64,000 bases of DNA from JAIQET01 sp035542575 (GTDB taxonomy: Bacteria > Acidobacteriota > Terriglobia > Terriglobales > Acidobacteriaceae), in contig DATKLE010000037.1 of assembly GCA_035542575.1 (NCBI GenBank), positions 48,026 through 112,025 on the forward strand, in the 5' to 3' direction. Under the pieces are notes generated by a model, which saw nothing but the letters and a program-made list of their open reading frames with translations, was not told the origin of the DNA and did no database searches. Positions 46,075 to 54,232 of the stretch are shown here, piece by piece. Within the stretch, counting starts at the first letter, position 1. Every line of letters starts with the position of its first letter. Position numbers and translations under genes: made by a program.

Positions 46075-46578
46075 CTACTTTCCGACGGCGCGCTGCCGTT
46101 CGAGCGTGGCGGTGGTGTGCAGGTGGCAGATGGCGATAGCCAGCGCATCGGCGGCGTCAGGGGACTCCGGAGGCTCCGCCAAGTTCAGCAGCCGCGTGAC
46201 CATGTGCTGTACCTGCTGCTTCTCCGCCCTGCCGTATCCCACCACGGCTGATTTGATCGAAAGCGGCGCGTATTCGGCAACCTCCAGTCCCGCCGAGGAT
46301 GCGGCCAGCATAGCTACTCCGCGGACCTGTCCCAGCTTGAGCGCAGACTTGACGTTGACCGCGTAGAAGACATCCTCGATGGCCACATGGTCGGGGCGAT
46401 GTTCTGCGATGATAGCCCGGAGGCGGGTGAAAATCTCTGCCAGCCGCGTGGGCATCGGTTCACGCGGAGAGAGCTTGATGGCCCCACAGGCCAGACACAC
46501 CAGTGCCCCGTCGTGGCGGAGCTCGACGACTCCGTAGCCCGTGTACTCGGTGCCGCAGTCAACACCCAAGACACGCAT
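46075..46578 (-). CDS. ruvC: Holliday junction resolvase RuvC
   Basis: 167 residues from the ATG at 46578. Cleaves Holliday junctions as a dimer with RuvAB. RNase H-fold catalytic acids: D7 in LGVDCGTEYTGYG, the Glu in VAIEDVFYAVNVKSALKLGQ, and the C-terminal pair in SPDAADALAIAICH. GYGRAEKQQVQHMV is the conserved DNA-binding region. ruvA and ruvB are not adjacent. Upstream is a repeat-rich gap and then the YbdD-like gene. Confidence 0.95.
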   Translation of the reverse strand: MRVLGVDCGTEYTGYGVVELRHDGALVCLACGAIKLSPREPMPTRLAEIFTRLRAIIAEHRPDHVAIEDVFYAVNVKSALKLGQVRGVAMLAASSAGLEVAEYAPLSIKSAVVGYGRAEKQQVQHMVTRLLNLAEPPESPDAADALAIAICHLHTTATLERQRAVGK

Positions 46579-46604
46579 TGAGGGCAGTGTAACCCAGGTA
46601 AGAG

Positions 46605-46742
46605 CAATCAGCACTCAGCAATCAGCATCAGCACTCAGTAACCAGCCGGCCCCATCTCCGGCGTCATCCTGAAGCCGGCGCCAGCCGGCTGAAGGATCCT
46701 GCGCGCAGAACTAGACCGCTGTCTTGCTGAGTGCTGAATGCT
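46605..46742. repeat. Nested dispersed repeats
   Basis: Outer element: caatcagcactcagcaatcagc (46605-46640) facing ttgctgagtgctgaatgctt (46723-46742). Between them sits ggcgtcatcctgaagccggc / gccggctgaaggatcctgc (46660-46703), the short form of the GTCATCC...AGGATGAC element of 27.3 kb. One palindrome appears inserted in or flanked by the other. Confidence 0.6.
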
Positions 46743-46743
46743 T

Positions 46744-46920
46744 CTAACAACATCTTGGGCGCTGCGCCTTGGCGACCACGTGCTCCCGCAAAAAGGCGGC
46801 ATAGGCCGAACGTGACGATGGCAGATCCTGCCGTGCCAAAAAGCGTCCGTAGGCAGCCTCGTCGAAGATTTCGCGCAGCGCAGCCATCACAGTTCCGATG
46901 ATTCCCCGGATGTGCCTCAT
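46744..46920 (-). CDS. YbdD/YjiX-family small protein, CstA partner
   Basis: 58 residues. The ATG (46918-46920) overlaps the cstA stop as ATGA, so translation is coupled. The sequence starts MRHIRGIIGTVMAALREIF, continues DEAAYGRFLARQDL and ends in PRCC. The terminal Cys-Cys just before the stop and the position directly after cstA match the YbdD/YjiX family, whose members accompany CstA/BtsT pyruvate or peptide transporters. Shorter at the N-terminal side than E. coli YbdD (65 residues). Confidence 0.75.
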   Translation of the reverse strand: MRHIRGIIGTVMAALREIFDEAAYGRFLARQDLPSSRSAYAAFLREHVVAKAQRPRCC

Positions 46921-48965
46921 AGCGGCTCCTCCATGGCAAAGCGGCTAGCGACGAATGGCGCTTCTTTGACGCTGGCCTGCTTGCGTCCGGACAGCACACG
47001 CGCCCACTCCCGGCCGGACTCTACCAGGATCAGCGCGACCATCACGATCAGGACTCCGGTCACCGCCGCGTCCAGGCGATCGTTGAAAATCAGTCGCGAG
47101 ACTTCATGGCTAAGTGGAGCGGCGGTCGCCAGCTGTTGAGCATGGGCCAGGAAGCCGATCCGCGGGTCAGGATCGAACATCTTGTGCCACGAGGCGGTAA
47201 ACGTCACCGAAACCAGCCAGGCCAGCGGTACCAGCGTGACCGCGGCGTAGCGTGCCTTGCCCAGCTTAATAATGATGGTGGTAGCCACGCAAAGCGCCAC
47301 CGTTGCCAGCAACTGATTGGAGATGCCGAACAGCGGCCAAAGCGAGTTAATCCCGCCCAGGGGATCTTTCACGCCCTGCCACAGGAAGTATCCCCAGGCG
47401 CCAACGATCAACGCGCTGGTCGTCAGAATCGACGGATACCAACTGGTACGGCCCAGCGGCTTCCAGATATGGCCAAGCGCATCCTGCACCATGAAGCGGC
47501 CGACGCGGGTGCCAGCGTCAAGAATGGTCAGGATAAACAGCGCTTCAAACATGATGGCGAAGTGGTACCACAGCGCCATCACCGCCTGCCCACCCAGACT
47601 GCTGGAGAAAATGTGGGCCATGCCGACGGCGAATGCGGGCGCACCGCCGGTGCGGTTGTAGAGTGTCTGCTCGCCCACCGCCTCGGCGAGAGACTGCATC
47701 TGGGCTGCGCTGATGGGGAATCCCCAACTACTGATGGTGGCTGCTGCGGTCTCGGGAGCTGCCCCGACCACGCCTGCCGGACTGTTAATGGCAAAGTACG
47801 TGCCCGGCTGCAGCACGCAGGCGGCGATGGTCGCCATGATCGCCACCAAGGACTCGGCCATCATGGCGCCGTAACCCACCATGCGGGTCTCCGGCTCGCG
47901 GCGGATGAGCTTCGGCGTGGTGCCGCTGGAGATCAGCGCGTGAAACCCGCTGATGGCGCCACAGGCGATGGTGATGAACGCGAAGGGGAAGATTTTTCCG
48001 GCAAAGACCGGGCCGGAGCCGTCGATAAAGCGCGTGAGGGGCGGCATGTGTAACGCGGGACGCAGCACGACGATCCCAAATGCCAGCAGCGCGATCGTCC
48101 CCAGCTTCACGAAGGTACTGAGGTAGTCGCGTGGCGCCAGCAGCAACCACACCGGAAGTGCCGAGGCCGCAAACCCATAAATAATGATAAGAATCGCCAG
48201 CGTGGGCGCCGTCAGGGTGAAGATGCGGGCGACCGGGGGAGTTTGTGAGATCCATTGCCCACCCCAGATGGCCAGCATCACCAGGATGAATCCCAGCGCT
48301 GAGGTTTCCAGCACCTTGCCGGGGCGAAGTCGGCGCAGGTACACACCCATCAGCAGCGCGATGGGGATGGTCATGGCGATCGTGAAGGCGCCCCAGGGGC
48401 TGGATTTGAGCGCATTAACCACAATCAGCGCCGCCACCCCGAGCAAGATGACGATTATGCTGATCACCGCCACGTAAGCGACGAACCCGCCAACCCGGCC
48501 GATCTCCTCGCGCGCCATCTCCGTCATTGACTTGCCGTCGCGGCGGACGGAAAAGAGGAGAATGACAAAATCCTGCACGCACCCGCCGAAGACCGCTCCC
48601 GCCAGAATCCACATTGTCCCGGGGAGATAGCCGAACTGGGCCGCGAGCACCGGCCCGACCAGCGGCCCGGGGCCGGCGATGGCGGCAAAGTGGTGCCCGA
48701 AGACCACCCACTTGTTGGTAGGGACAAAGTCGCGGCCGTTGTCGAGCCGCTCAGCGGGCGTCGCGCGCTGCGGATCCAGGGCCAGGACTTTGGCAGCGAC
48801 AAACTTGCCGTAGAAGCGATACCCCAGCGCATAGCTGCAGAAAGCAGCCACCACCAGCCACATGGCGTTGATCTGCTCCCCGCGGTGCAACGCGATGGTG
48901 GCAACCGCAAGCGCGCCCAAAACGGCCAGGGCCAGCCACATCAGGATGCGGACGGGTTTGCGCAT
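46917..48965 (-). CDS. cstA: Carbon starvation protein CstA (pyruvate/peptide transporter)
   Basis: 682 residues with about 16-18 membrane helices. Family markers: SYALGYRFYGKFVAAKVLALD, FVPTNKWVVFGHHFAAIAGPGPLVGPVLAA near the N-terminus, FHALISSGTTPKLI in the middle, and NSLWPLFGISNQLLATVAL later. CstA/BtsT proteins are H+-coupled pyruvate importers induced on carbon limitation, also implicated in peptide uptake. Translationally coupled to the YbdD-like peptide. Divergent from the site-2 protease gene. Confidence 0.95.
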   Translation of the reverse strand: MRKPVRILMWLALAVLGALAVATIALHRGEQINAMWLVVAAFCSYALGYRFYGKFVAAKVLALDPQRATPAERLDNGRDFVPTNKWVVFGHHFAAIAGPGPLVGPVLAAQFGYLPGTMWILAGAVFGGCVQDFVILLFSVRRDGKSMTEMAREEIGRVGGFVAYVAVISIIVILLGVAALIVVNALKSSPWGAFTIAMTIPIALLMGVYLRRLRPGKVLETSALGFILVMLAIWGGQWISQTPPVARIFTLTAPTLAILIIIYGFAASALPVWLLLAPRDYLSTFVKLGTIALLAFGIVVLRPALHMPPLTRFIDGSGPVFAGKIFPFAFITIACGAISGFHALISSGTTPKLIRREPETRMVGYGAMMAESLVAIMATIAACVLQPGTYFAINSPAGVVGAAPETAAATISSWGFPISAAQMQSLAEAVGEQTLYNRTGGAPAFAVGMAHIFSSSLGGQAVMALWYHFAIMFEALFILTILDAGTRVGRFMVQDALGHIWKPLGRTSWYPSILTTSALIVGAWGYFLWQGVKDPLGGINSLWPLFGISNQLLATVALCVATTIIIKLGKARYAAVTLVPLAWLVSVTFTASWHKMFDPDPRIGFLAHAQQLATAAPLSHEVSRLIFNDRLDAAVTGVLIVMVALILVESGREWARVLSGRKQASVKEAPFVASRFAMEEPL

Positions 48966-49097
48966 GTCGTTAGCGGAACGGTCGTGAGTTGCCGTTGCTG
49001 CGGCGTCCGTATTGTGGCCAATCTGGGCCGTCCGCGCAACCGGGCACCTTACTCTGGGAACTTGCCGCCGAACGGCGCTGTGTTATAACTCTTGCTC

Positions 49098-50018
49098 ATG
49101 CCAACCGGTCGCCAGGGATCCGTCCATCTCTTCCGCCTTGCCGGGATTGATGTGTTCCTGCATTGGTCGTGGTTCGTGGTGGCGGTGTTTGAGATCGGCG
49201 GCGGCTTCAAGAGCTATTCCTCGCTGACCTGGAACGCGCTGGAGTATCTGGCACTGTTCCTGATCGTGCTGACTCATGAGTTCGGCCATTCGCTGGCCTG
49301 CCGTCAGGTTGGGGGCAAAGCCGATCACATCGTGCTGTGGCCTCTCGGTGGGGTGGCGTATGTCAATCCGCCGCCACGCCCAGGCGCAACCCTGTGGAGC
49401 ATCGCCGCCGGCCCGCTGGTCAATGTGGTGCTCATTCCGGTCTTTCTGACTCTCGGTCTTCTCAGTCGATCGTCGGGTCTGGCGGAGGCCGCACCCAACG
49501 CCCATACGCTGCTTCGCAATGTCGCATACATCAACGTTGTGTTGCTGATCTTCAACATGCTGCCCATCTACCCCCTGGATGGCGGCCAGATTCTCCGCTC
49601 GCTGCTCTGGTTTGTGGTCGGGCGTGCCCGCAGCCTCATGGTAGCCACGGTCATCGGTTTTGCCGGCGCTGCGGGTTTGATCATTCTCGCTCTGTGGGTA
49701 CGTTCCCTCTGGTTCGGAGTTCTCTCCGTCTTCATGTTGCTGAACTGCTGGAGCGGGCTGCGGCATGCGCAAGCGTTGTCCCGCCTGGCAAAGTTGCCGC
49801 GACGCGACGGGTTTGCTTGTCCGGGGTGCAACGCTGCGCCACCAGTGGGCGCTTTCTGGGTGTGCGGACAGTGCAAGAACCCGTTTGACGCGTTCCAGAG
49901 CCAAGCTGCCTGCCCGTACTGCGGTACACAATATCCTGTGACCAGGTGTTTGGAATGCGGCGGACTTCACCCCATGAAAGGGTGGACAGCTCCGGTCGTG
50001 ACAGTTCCGCAAACCTAG
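49098..50018 (+). CDS. Site-2 protease-family (M50) membrane metalloprotease with C-terminal zinc ribbons
   Basis: 306 residues from the ATG at 49098. Six membrane segments. The zinc site HEFGH is at 60-64 and the second active-site motif NMLPIYPLDGGQ is near 155-166, so the protease core is complete. After the last helix, about 240-300 contains four CxxC pairs (CPGC, CGQC, CPYC, CLEC), which should form two zinc ribbons in the cytosol. Such proteins cleave membrane-bound regulators. The substrate is unknown; no anti-sigma factor is adjacent. Confidence 0.9.
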   Translation: MPTGRQGSVHLFRLAGIDVFLHWSWFVVAVFEIGGGFKSYSSLTWNALEYLALFLIVLTHEFGHSLACRQVGGKADHIVLWPLGGVAYVNPPPRPGATLWSIAAGPLVNVVLIPVFLTLGLLSRSSGLAEAAPNAHTLLRNVAYINVVLLIFNMLPIYPLDGGQILRSLLWFVVGRARSLMVATVIGFAGAAGLIILALWVRSLWFGVLSVFMLLNCWSGLRHAQALSRLAKLPRRDGFACPGCNAAPPVGAFWVCGQCKNPFDAFQSQAACPYCGTQYPVTRCLECGGLHPMKGWTAPVVTVPQT

Positions 50019-50024
50019 GCGGAC

Positions 50025-50279
50025 TTAGCGTTTGCGGCCAGCGGCTGCCCGCTTCTTCCCTGCCCGGGTCTTTGCCCAGCGTGCTTTCTGCGCGGCCACG
50101 ATTCGCCTGCGCCCGGCAGCAGATAAAGTGTGCTTTCTGCGACCTGCCCGTCGGCTCCCTTGCATGTAAACCTTCCCGAAGGCCGTCAGAGCGGCAGTAA
50201 CCCGGCGCAGCTCATCCTCCAGGCGCCGGCGGTCCTTTTGGAGTTGATTGACCAAAGATTGCATCAGTGTTTTGGGCAT
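50025..50279 (-). CDS. Small basic KARWAK-motif protein
   Basis: 84 residues, strongly basic. N-terminal half is a coiled-coil helix (LVNQLQKDRRRLEDELRRVT); the C-terminal half has GRRRIVAAQKARWAKTRAGK and ends in AAAGRKR. The AQKARWAK motif recurs in small proteins of Acidobacteriota and Planctomycetes and suggests nucleic-acid binding. Stop is 6 bp from the converging site-2 protease stop. Starts 5 bp after the end of the TrmJ-like gene, so co-transcribed with it. Confidence 0.6.
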   Translation of the reverse strand: MPKTLMQSLVNQLQKDRRRLEDELRRVTAALTAFGKVYMQGSRRAGRRKHTLSAAGRRRIVAAQKARWAKTRAGKKRAAAGRKR

Positions 50280-50283
50280 AAAC

Positions 50284-51021
50284 TCATCCTACTATTCCCG
50301 ACCGCAGCTTCCACATAATCTGTCGCAACATACCAAGCCAGAGTTCAGCTTCGTCGGCAGGTATGTTGAGGTGACGCACCAGGCGGCGCACCTTGTCCTC
50401 GGTCGAAGCCGGGGTGCCGGACTTGAAATAGCCACTCAGCCGCAGCGCTTCGTTCAGCAGTGAAGTAATCCGTTCCATGTCGCCGGCGGCGGCGCGCCTC
50501 GGCTTATCCTCCCGTCCCGCAGCTTTTGCATCACGCGCCAGCTCGTAGAGACACACTGCCACCGCCTGGCCCAGATTCATCGAACCGTGCGCTTCGCGTG
50601 TGGGGATACGCATCAGCCAGTGGCAGTGGCTGAGGTCACGGTTCGAGAGGCCCATTTTCTCCGAACCGAATAAGACTGCGACGCGGGCCGACATTGCTTC
50701 CTTGCGGATCAAGCGGGCGCCGGATTCCAGCCGCCGCAGTGGATGGCGCAACTCCCGGTGTCCAACCGCCGTGGTTCCGACCACCAGTGTGCAATCGGCG
50801 ACCGCCTCGGCCACGCTTTTGTACTCTTCAGCACTCGCCAGCAGGTCTGCAGCCCCCACGGCTGAGCGCGCCTCGCGAAAGGCAATCGCATAGGGGTTGA
50901 CCACGCGCAGGCGGAAAAATCCGAAGTTGCTCATGGCCCGGGCAGCCGCTCCGATATTCAGAGGGTTGCGCGTGGCCACCAGCACGACGCAAACGCCGTG
51001 GGATTCAGCCGGGACCGGCAA
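50284..51021 (-). CDS. TrmJ-like tRNA/rRNA methyltransferase (SpoU family)
   Basis: 245 residues with a TTG start at 51021; an in-frame stop lies 10 codons upstream, so no ATG is available. SPOUT trefoil-knot motifs: VLVATRNPLNIGAAARAMSN (motif 1), AVLFGSEKMGLSN (motif 2) and MRIPTREAHGSMNLGQAVAV (motif 3). TrmJ 2'-O-methylates position 32 of tRNA. The extra C-terminal helices (about 170-245) fit TrmJ rather than TrmH. Followed closely by the KARWAK protein. Confidence 0.88.
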   Translation of the reverse strand: MPVPAESHGVCVVLVATRNPLNIGAAARAMSNFGFFRLRVVNPYAIAFREARSAVGAADLLASAEEYKSVAEAVADCTLVVGTTAVGHRELRHPLRRLESGARLIRKEAMSARVAVLFGSEKMGLSNRDLSHCHWLMRIPTREAHGSMNLGQAVAVCLYELARDAKAAGREDKPRRAAAGDMERITSLLNEALRLSGYFKSGTPASTEDKVRRLVRHLNIPADEAELWLGMLRQIMWKLRSGIVG

Positions 51022-51197
51022 GGGAGCTAATTCTACGCCACCGCCGGTTAGGTGTGTCCCGCGTCACACGGGCAGATGACTCTTAGTGATAAGCTAATAA
51101 TTCCATCTCGCAGGTGAGGTGGCCAGAGTTGCGTCCTTTTGGATGGGACCCGAAACCACTGGTCACACATTCATACTTACTAGAAGGAGCAGGCGCC

Positions 51198-52283
51198 ATG
51201 AGAGTGGGCATGTTGACTGGCGGAGGCGATTGTCCCGGACTGAACGCTGTCATTCGCGCCATTGTGCGCAAAGGCTGCTTCCATTATCAGGACCAGTTTG
51301 TGGGATTCCTGGAAGGCTGGCGGGGCGTAGTGGAAGACAAGACCATGTCTTTGGACCTGTCCAGCGTGGGCGGCATTCTGCCCCGGGGAGGCACCATCCT
51401 GCGCACTTCGCGCACCAACCCGGCCAAGAAAGCCGATGGCCTCGACAAGTGCATGGCCGTCATCAAGAAATATGAACTGGACGCCCTCATCGCCATCGGC
51501 GGCGACGACACGCTATCCGTGGCGCAGAAACTGTACGAAAAGAAGGTCAAGGTCGTCGGCGTGCCCAAGACCATCGACAATGACCTCGCCGGCACGGACT
51601 ACTGCTTCGGCTTTGACACGGCGGTGAACGTTGCCACCAGCGCCATTGATCGTGTGCACACCACAGCTGAAGCCCACAACCGCGTCATGGTTGTGGAAGT
51701 CATGGGACGCGACTCCGGCTGGATCGCCATGTATAGCGGCATTGCCGGTGGCGCCGACGTCATCTTGATTCCCGAGACCCCTTTCGACATCGAGAAGGTC
51801 GCCGAAACTATCCGCCTGCGGCACGCGCGCGGACGCTATTTCAGCATCGTCGTCGCCGCCGAAGGAGCCAAGTTTGCCACTGACGTGGAGGCGGGGCACG
51901 GCGAAGCGGTCGTTCAGGACCTGGGCCGAGACGAGTTTGGACATGTGCGCCTGGGCGGCATCGGCAACCTCCTGGCGCGCGAAATCGAAAAGCGCACTGG
52001 ATTCGAGACCCGCAGCGTGGTGCTGGGACACATCCAGCGCGGCGGTTCGCCCAGCGCTTTCGACCGCGTGCTGGCCACGCGCTACGGCATCGGCGCCATT
52101 GACATGGTGCATCGCGGAGAGTTCGGCTGCATGGCGGCGCTACGCGGCAACAAGATCATCTCCGTTCCCCTGCTCGACGCCATTGCCAAGAACCGCACCG
52201 TGGACCAGGAGATGATTGACGTGGCCTACGGCATCCTGGACAAGCTCACGCGGGAAAAAGAGAGCGAGCCGGTGCAGAAGTAA
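51198..52283 (+). CDS. 6-phosphofructokinase, predicted PPi-dependent
   Basis: 361 residues from the ATG at 51198 with AAGGAGC upstream. Phosphorylates fructose-6-P. GMLTGGGDCPGLNAVIRAIV at the N-terminus binds the phosphoryl donor, catalytic Asp127 is in PKTIDND, and MGRDSGWIA and GHIQRGGSPSAFDR follow. Numbering coincides with E. coli PfkA: residue 104 is Asp (GGDDT) where ATP enzymes have Gly, and residue 124 is Lys where they have Gly. Asp104 plus Lys124 is the published signature for PPi as donor. It is the mixed-length group III type. Donor assignment is inference. Confidence 0.9.
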   Translation: MRVGMLTGGGDCPGLNAVIRAIVRKGCFHYQDQFVGFLEGWRGVVEDKTMSLDLSSVGGILPRGGTILRTSRTNPAKKADGLDKCMAVIKKYELDALIAIGGDDTLSVAQKLYEKKVKVVGVPKTIDNDLAGTDYCFGFDTAVNVATSAIDRVHTTAEAHNRVMVVEVMGRDSGWIAMYSGIAGGADVILIPETPFDIEKVAETIRLRHARGRYFSIVVAAEGAKFATDVEAGHGEAVVQDLGRDEFGHVRLGGIGNLLAREIEKRTGFETRSVVLGHIQRGGSPSAFDRVLATRYGIGAIDMVHRGEFGCMAALRGNKIISVPLLDAIAKNRTVDQEMIDVAYGILDKLTREKESEPVQK

Positions 52284-52362
52284 TTCACCGGAGACTTGCC
52301 CGGCCCGTGGGGCGAGACGCGCCAGCCACGCCTGAAGCCTTCGTGCCACCTTGGCCCTCAAA

Positions 52363-54087
52363 ATGTTCGAACTCTACGCTCGGCTGGCGCATTTTCTCCT
52401 CTACCTGATTGAATGTCTGCTGATCGTTGCCTTGTCGGCGATGATCTGGATCAAGGCACGACGCGCCAACAGCGCGAGGCCTTCCCGCTTCTCTGCCCTC
52501 GAGCGCCGGCTCTCCCGCCTGGCGCGAAAAAGGACCCTTGCAGTCACCGCCGTCGGATTGTTCGTTCTCACAGTGCGAGCCGCGCTGATTCCAGTCATCG
52601 GCATTCCCCTGCCGCAATGGGACGACGAGTACAGCTATCTGCTCGCGGGCAAGACCTTCGCCGCAGGCCGGTTGACCAATCCTCCTCATCCGATGTGGGT
52701 GCACCTCGAAACCTTCCATGTGATTCAGCACCCCACCTACATGTCCATGTACCCGCCGGCGCAAGGCCTGGTGCTGGCAGCCGGATTAGTGCTGGCGCGA
52801 AATCCCTGGGTCGGCGTGTGGCTGATCACGGCTGCGGCCTGCGCCGCTCTCACCTGGATGCTGCAGGGCTGGATGCCGCCCGGTTGGGCGCTGTTTGGGG
52901 GAATGATCGCAGCGCTGCGGCTGGGAATCCTGAGCTACTGGACGAACAGCTATTTCACCACCGCGATCTCCGCGCTTGGGGGGGCGCTGATCCTGGGCGC
53001 GCTTCCGCGGCTCAAGCGGCGGCCACTACTGGGGCATGCACTCCTCATGGCCATCGGGCTGGCGATCCTTGCCAACAGCCGGCCCTATGAGGGACTCGTG
53101 CTGAGCATTCCCGTCGCCATCTCGATGTTGGCATGGCTGCTCGGCCGCCATCGCCCGCCGATCCAGGTGGCGCTCTCGCGCGTCGTGCTCCCCATCGTTC
53201 TGGTTCTGGGTATCACCGGAGCCGGCATGGCGTACTACTTTTGGCGGGTCACAGGAAACCCGTTTCGCATGCCCTATATGGTGGACCGCGCGGCTTATGC
53301 CGTTGCTCCCTACTTCATATGGCAGAAGATGCAGCCGGCGCCGGTTTACCATCATGCCGATATGCAGGACTACTACCTGGGATACGAAGCCTATGAGTTT
53401 CGCCAGACCCAGTCCCTGTCCCGGCTCGCGCTGCATATGCTCTACAAAATGCAATCGTGGTGGGTGTTTTACGTCGGATGCGTATTGACAATTCCGTTGC
53501 TGGCAATTCCCTGGGTGGCGCGCGACCGCAGAATAAGGTTCGTTCTCTACGCCGGCGGCGTCTTTTTCCTCGGCACGATCCTGGAAACCTGGTCGTTTCC
53601 CCACTACATCGCGCCCGCGACCGGTCTTTTCTATCTGCTGCTGGTGCAGTGCCTGCGCCATCTGCGTGTATGGAGGTGGAAGGCGACTCTGTTCGGACCG
53701 CAGCTCGTCCGCATGGTGCTTGCCGTATGCGTGGCGATGATCCTGGTGCGGGTCACCGCAGCCGCTGCCCACCTCCGTATTGAGCCTCACTGGCCCCGCG
53801 GTAATCTGGATCGGGGAAGAGCCGTTCAGGAGCTGGAGCAGATGCCGGGTCCACAGTTGGTCATCGTCCACTACGGAAATAAGCACAAACCCGAAGGAGA
53901 GTGGGTCTCCAACGAGCCCGATATTGACCAGGCCAAGATCGTGTGGGCGCGCGACATGGGCGAGAGTCAGAATCGCGAGCTGCTGGAGTACTTTAAAGAC
54001 CGGAAGGTCTGGACGGTGGACGCCGACAGCGCGAATCCGCGCCTCGAGCCCTACCCTGCGTCGCCAGGCACGGGGACAGTGCATTGA
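52363..54087 (+). CDS. Polytopic GT39/ArnT-like glycosyltransferase-type membrane protein
   Basis: 574 residues from the ATG at 52363 (an in-frame TTG is at 52351). About 11-12 membrane helices. The first periplasmic loop has LPQWDDEYSYLLAGKTFAAG, with the acidic pair expected of GT-C enzymes that use polyprenyl-phosphate sugars. A soluble C-terminal tail of about 85 residues follows. Likely moves a sugar onto a lipid or protein on the periplasmic side; substrate unknown. Convergent with another GT-C-like gene at 54.2 kb. Confidence 0.6.
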   Translation: MFELYARLAHFLLYLIECLLIVALSAMIWIKARRANSARPSRFSALERRLSRLARKRTLAVTAVGLFVLTVRAALIPVIGIPLPQWDDEYSYLLAGKTFAAGRLTNPPHPMWVHLETFHVIQHPTYMSMYPPAQGLVLAAGLVLARNPWVGVWLITAAACAALTWMLQGWMPPGWALFGGMIAALRLGILSYWTNSYFTTAISALGGALILGALPRLKRRPLLGHALLMAIGLAILANSRPYEGLVLSIPVAISMLAWLLGRHRPPIQVALSRVVLPIVLVLGITGAGMAYYFWRVTGNPFRMPYMVDRAAYAVAPYFIWQKMQPAPVYHHADMQDYYLGYEAYEFRQTQSLSRLALHMLYKMQSWWVFYVGCVLTIPLLAIPWVARDRRIRFVLYAGGVFFLGTILETWSFPHYIAPATGLFYLLLVQCLRHLRVWRWKATLFGPQLVRMVLAVCVAMILVRVTAAAAHLRIEPHWPRGNLDRGRAVQELEQMPGPQLVIVHYGNKHKPEGEWVSNEPDIDQAKIVWARDMGESQNRELLEYFKDRKVWTVDADSANPRLEPYPASPGTGTVH

Positions 54088-54232
54088 GCGCATCGCGAGT
54101 TTCACCCCTCGCACAGGGGCAGACCTGTCCGATGATATGAAAGAGCGCGCGGCTTGCAGCTTGTGGAAAAAATGGTTTTGGGTGGCGCAGCGCTTCGGCG
54201 CTGCGACAAGTCCTGCAAGATCGGCTGCGGCT

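Noticed and set aside
54180..54232. Hairpin gcgcagcgcttcggcgctgcg as a terminator for the GT87-like gene
   Set aside because: The stem is perfect, but the following minus-strand sequence is CCACCCAAAACC before any T-run, so termination is doubtful.
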